Source of the DNA: V1-33 sp039795165
GTDB taxonomy: Bacteria > Verrucomicrobiota > Verrucomicrobiia > Verrucomicrobiales > V1-33
Length of the DNA: 64,000 nucleotides
NCBI GenBank assembly: GCA_039795165.1
Contig: JBDKER010000006.1
Coordinates: 91,335 to 155,334 of the forward strand
Direction: 5' to 3'
A program made the translations under genes and the position numbers. Under the pieces are notes generated by a model that saw only the letters and a program-made list of their open reading frames with translations, did not search any database and was not told where the DNA came from. This document shows positions 63,255 to 64,000 of this stretch, piece by piece (within the stretch, counting starts at the first letter, position 1; each line of letters starts with the position of its first letter).

Positions 63255-64000
63255 AGTTCGGTCAGGTACTGCTCCCGGAAGCCACGGCCTTCGATGCGGA
63301 CCCAATAGACGCCGCGCTTGCCGAGCATCGAAGGATCAGGCTCGAAATTGATCGTATTGTCGTAGGCGAAAACGTAGCCGACCTTGATTTCACGGCCCTT
63401 TGGTTCCGTCGCCATGGGAATGGGATCGGTCGGCCGCGTCAGCAGCTTCCAGATGCGCACCTTGGCATCGGAGGGAATCGGGCCATTCGCGTAGAACGAC
63501 CATGCATTCCCCTTGAAGTATTCGAGCGGGAAGAGACCGCGGCCGGGCCATGCCCATGGGGTGCGCGACCCCCGGCCACCGGAATCCATGCACCACATCG
63601 CGGAAAAGATGCCTTCGCGCCCGAAGCCGGCGTTCTGCATGGGCGGATTGAGGCACCAACGGCGGTGACCGCGCCGTTCCCGGTTGTTGTCGCCTCCGTC
63701 ATTCATGTAGCCATCCACCGTGCCGCTCATGTTGCCGTGACCCATGCTCAGATTGCATTTGTCCGTGCTGTGGCCCAGCCCGTGACTGATCGTTCCGGCG
63801 GCGGCACAGGCCTTCGAAGCATCGGCGGCTCCTTCGTTCATGTGCGCCATGGTGCCGACATCGCTGCTCACTCCCGCAAGGAACCGATGCTCATTGAGCC
63901 GGCAAATCGCTGCCCACACTTCCCCTTCCACTTTGTCCGGCTTCTTGCGCGACTGAATTTCCCTCAGCCCGGCGCGGATTTCCTCGCGCGTTCTCGGGTA
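63248..64000 (-). CDS. CAP-like (SCP/PR1-type) domain protein, 5' truncated
   Basis: The frame is open to the edge of the window, so the start is upstream. At least 250 residues are seen. The order NEGAADASKACA, HGLGHS, GYMNDGGDNN, GHRRWCLNPPMQNAGFGR and FSAMWC resembles CAP/SCP proteins with a GHRR-W-L-P pattern, but the ligands are only partly recognisable. The C-terminal ~80 residues form a beta-rich segment. There is no signal peptide because the start is missing. The function is unknown. Confidence 0.55.
   Translation of the reverse strand, partial: YPRTREEIRAGLREIQSRKKPDKVEGEVWAAICRLNEHRFLAGVSSDVGTMAHMNEGAADASKACAAAGTISHGLGHSTDKCNLSMGHGNMSGTVDGYMNDGGDNNRERRGHRRWCLNPPMQNAGFGREGIFSAMWCMDSGGRGSRTPWAWPGRGLFPLEYFKGNAWSFYANGPIPSDAKVRIWKLLTRPTDPIPMATEPKGREIKVGYVFAYDNTINFEPDPSMLGKRGVYWVRIEGRGFREQYLTELY

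Noticed and set aside
1..64000. Mobile elements, prophage, CRISPR arrays or rRNA
   Set aside because: I saw no transposase or integrase genes, direct-repeat arrays or rRNA-like sequences.

Overview
The window is high-GC bacterial chromosome, densely packed with genes on both strands. It has one tRNA, no rRNA, and no transposase, integrase, prophage or CRISPR signature. Several things point to the Verrucomicrobiota: two PEP-CTERM surface proteins, lamin-tail and CotH surface proteins, a cytochrome-type DUF1549/DUF1553 protein paired with a Tat-exported DUF1501 protein, a sulfatase, an N-terminal HTH joined to a receiver domain, and a DnaX with a degenerate zinc site. The phylum is an inference from gene content; the genus cannot be read from the sequence. 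Most coding sequence strongly prefers C-ending codons, which opens long spurious frames on the opposite strand. Most start codons lack a clear Shine-Dalgarno sequence, and many neighbouring genes overlap by ATGA.

Layout. 1-3 kb: the end of a carbohydrate esterase-like protein, a duplicated exported protein, and pgeF. 3-6 kb: an isolated nuoD behind a perfect CRP-type palindrome, then ilvD. 6-18 kb: a large exported TPR protein, two PLP enzymes (class V aminotransferase and cystathionine gamma-synthase-like), an FHA-class III cyclase coupled to a membrane-anchored repeat protein, then a small membrane protein, a double GNAT, a GT4 glycosyltransferase and stand-alone coaB. 18-24 kb, minus strand: ftsH, an APH-like kinase, hflX, tsaE and an MBL hydrolase. 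24-30 kb: small lipoproteins, a sulfatase, an AI-2E-type permease with a LysM insertion, and a class A penicillin-binding protein. 30-36 kb: a small basic AP2-like/H1-like protein, a LolD-type ATPase, ilvE, a membrane protein, and the haem cluster hemX-hemA-hemC, followed by tRNA-Pro(UGG). 36-47 kb, minus strand: an HTH-receiver regulator, a lipoprotein, dnaX, and a lamin-tail/CotH protein of about 2,170 residues. 47-54 kb, plus strand: an Rrf2 regulator with cysteine ligands, a PEP-CTERM SUMF1-like protein, and the DUF1549/1553-DUF1501 pair. 54-58 kb, minus strand: VTC-type polyphosphate polymerase domain, DUF4956 membrane protein, HlyD-like adaptor, RlpA, and GxxExxY protein. 58-64 kb: a lamin-tail protein coupled to an S9 peptidase, a second PEP-CTERM protein, and a truncated CAP-like protein.

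How the genes work together. Core metabolism is represented by BCAA synthesis (ilvD, ilvE), haem synthesis and complex I. There is a large investment in the cell surface. The most interesting ensemble is the VTC-DUF4956-HlyD-RlpA cluster with the CotH and lamin-tail proteins around it. VTC, DUF4956 and CotH proteins are known to co-occur in bacteria but their joint function is not settled, and the envelope-spanning adaptor here suggests export or surface attachment of a polymer. The second theme is possible cAMP signalling: an FHA-gated cyclase and a CRP-consensus palindrome lie in the same window.
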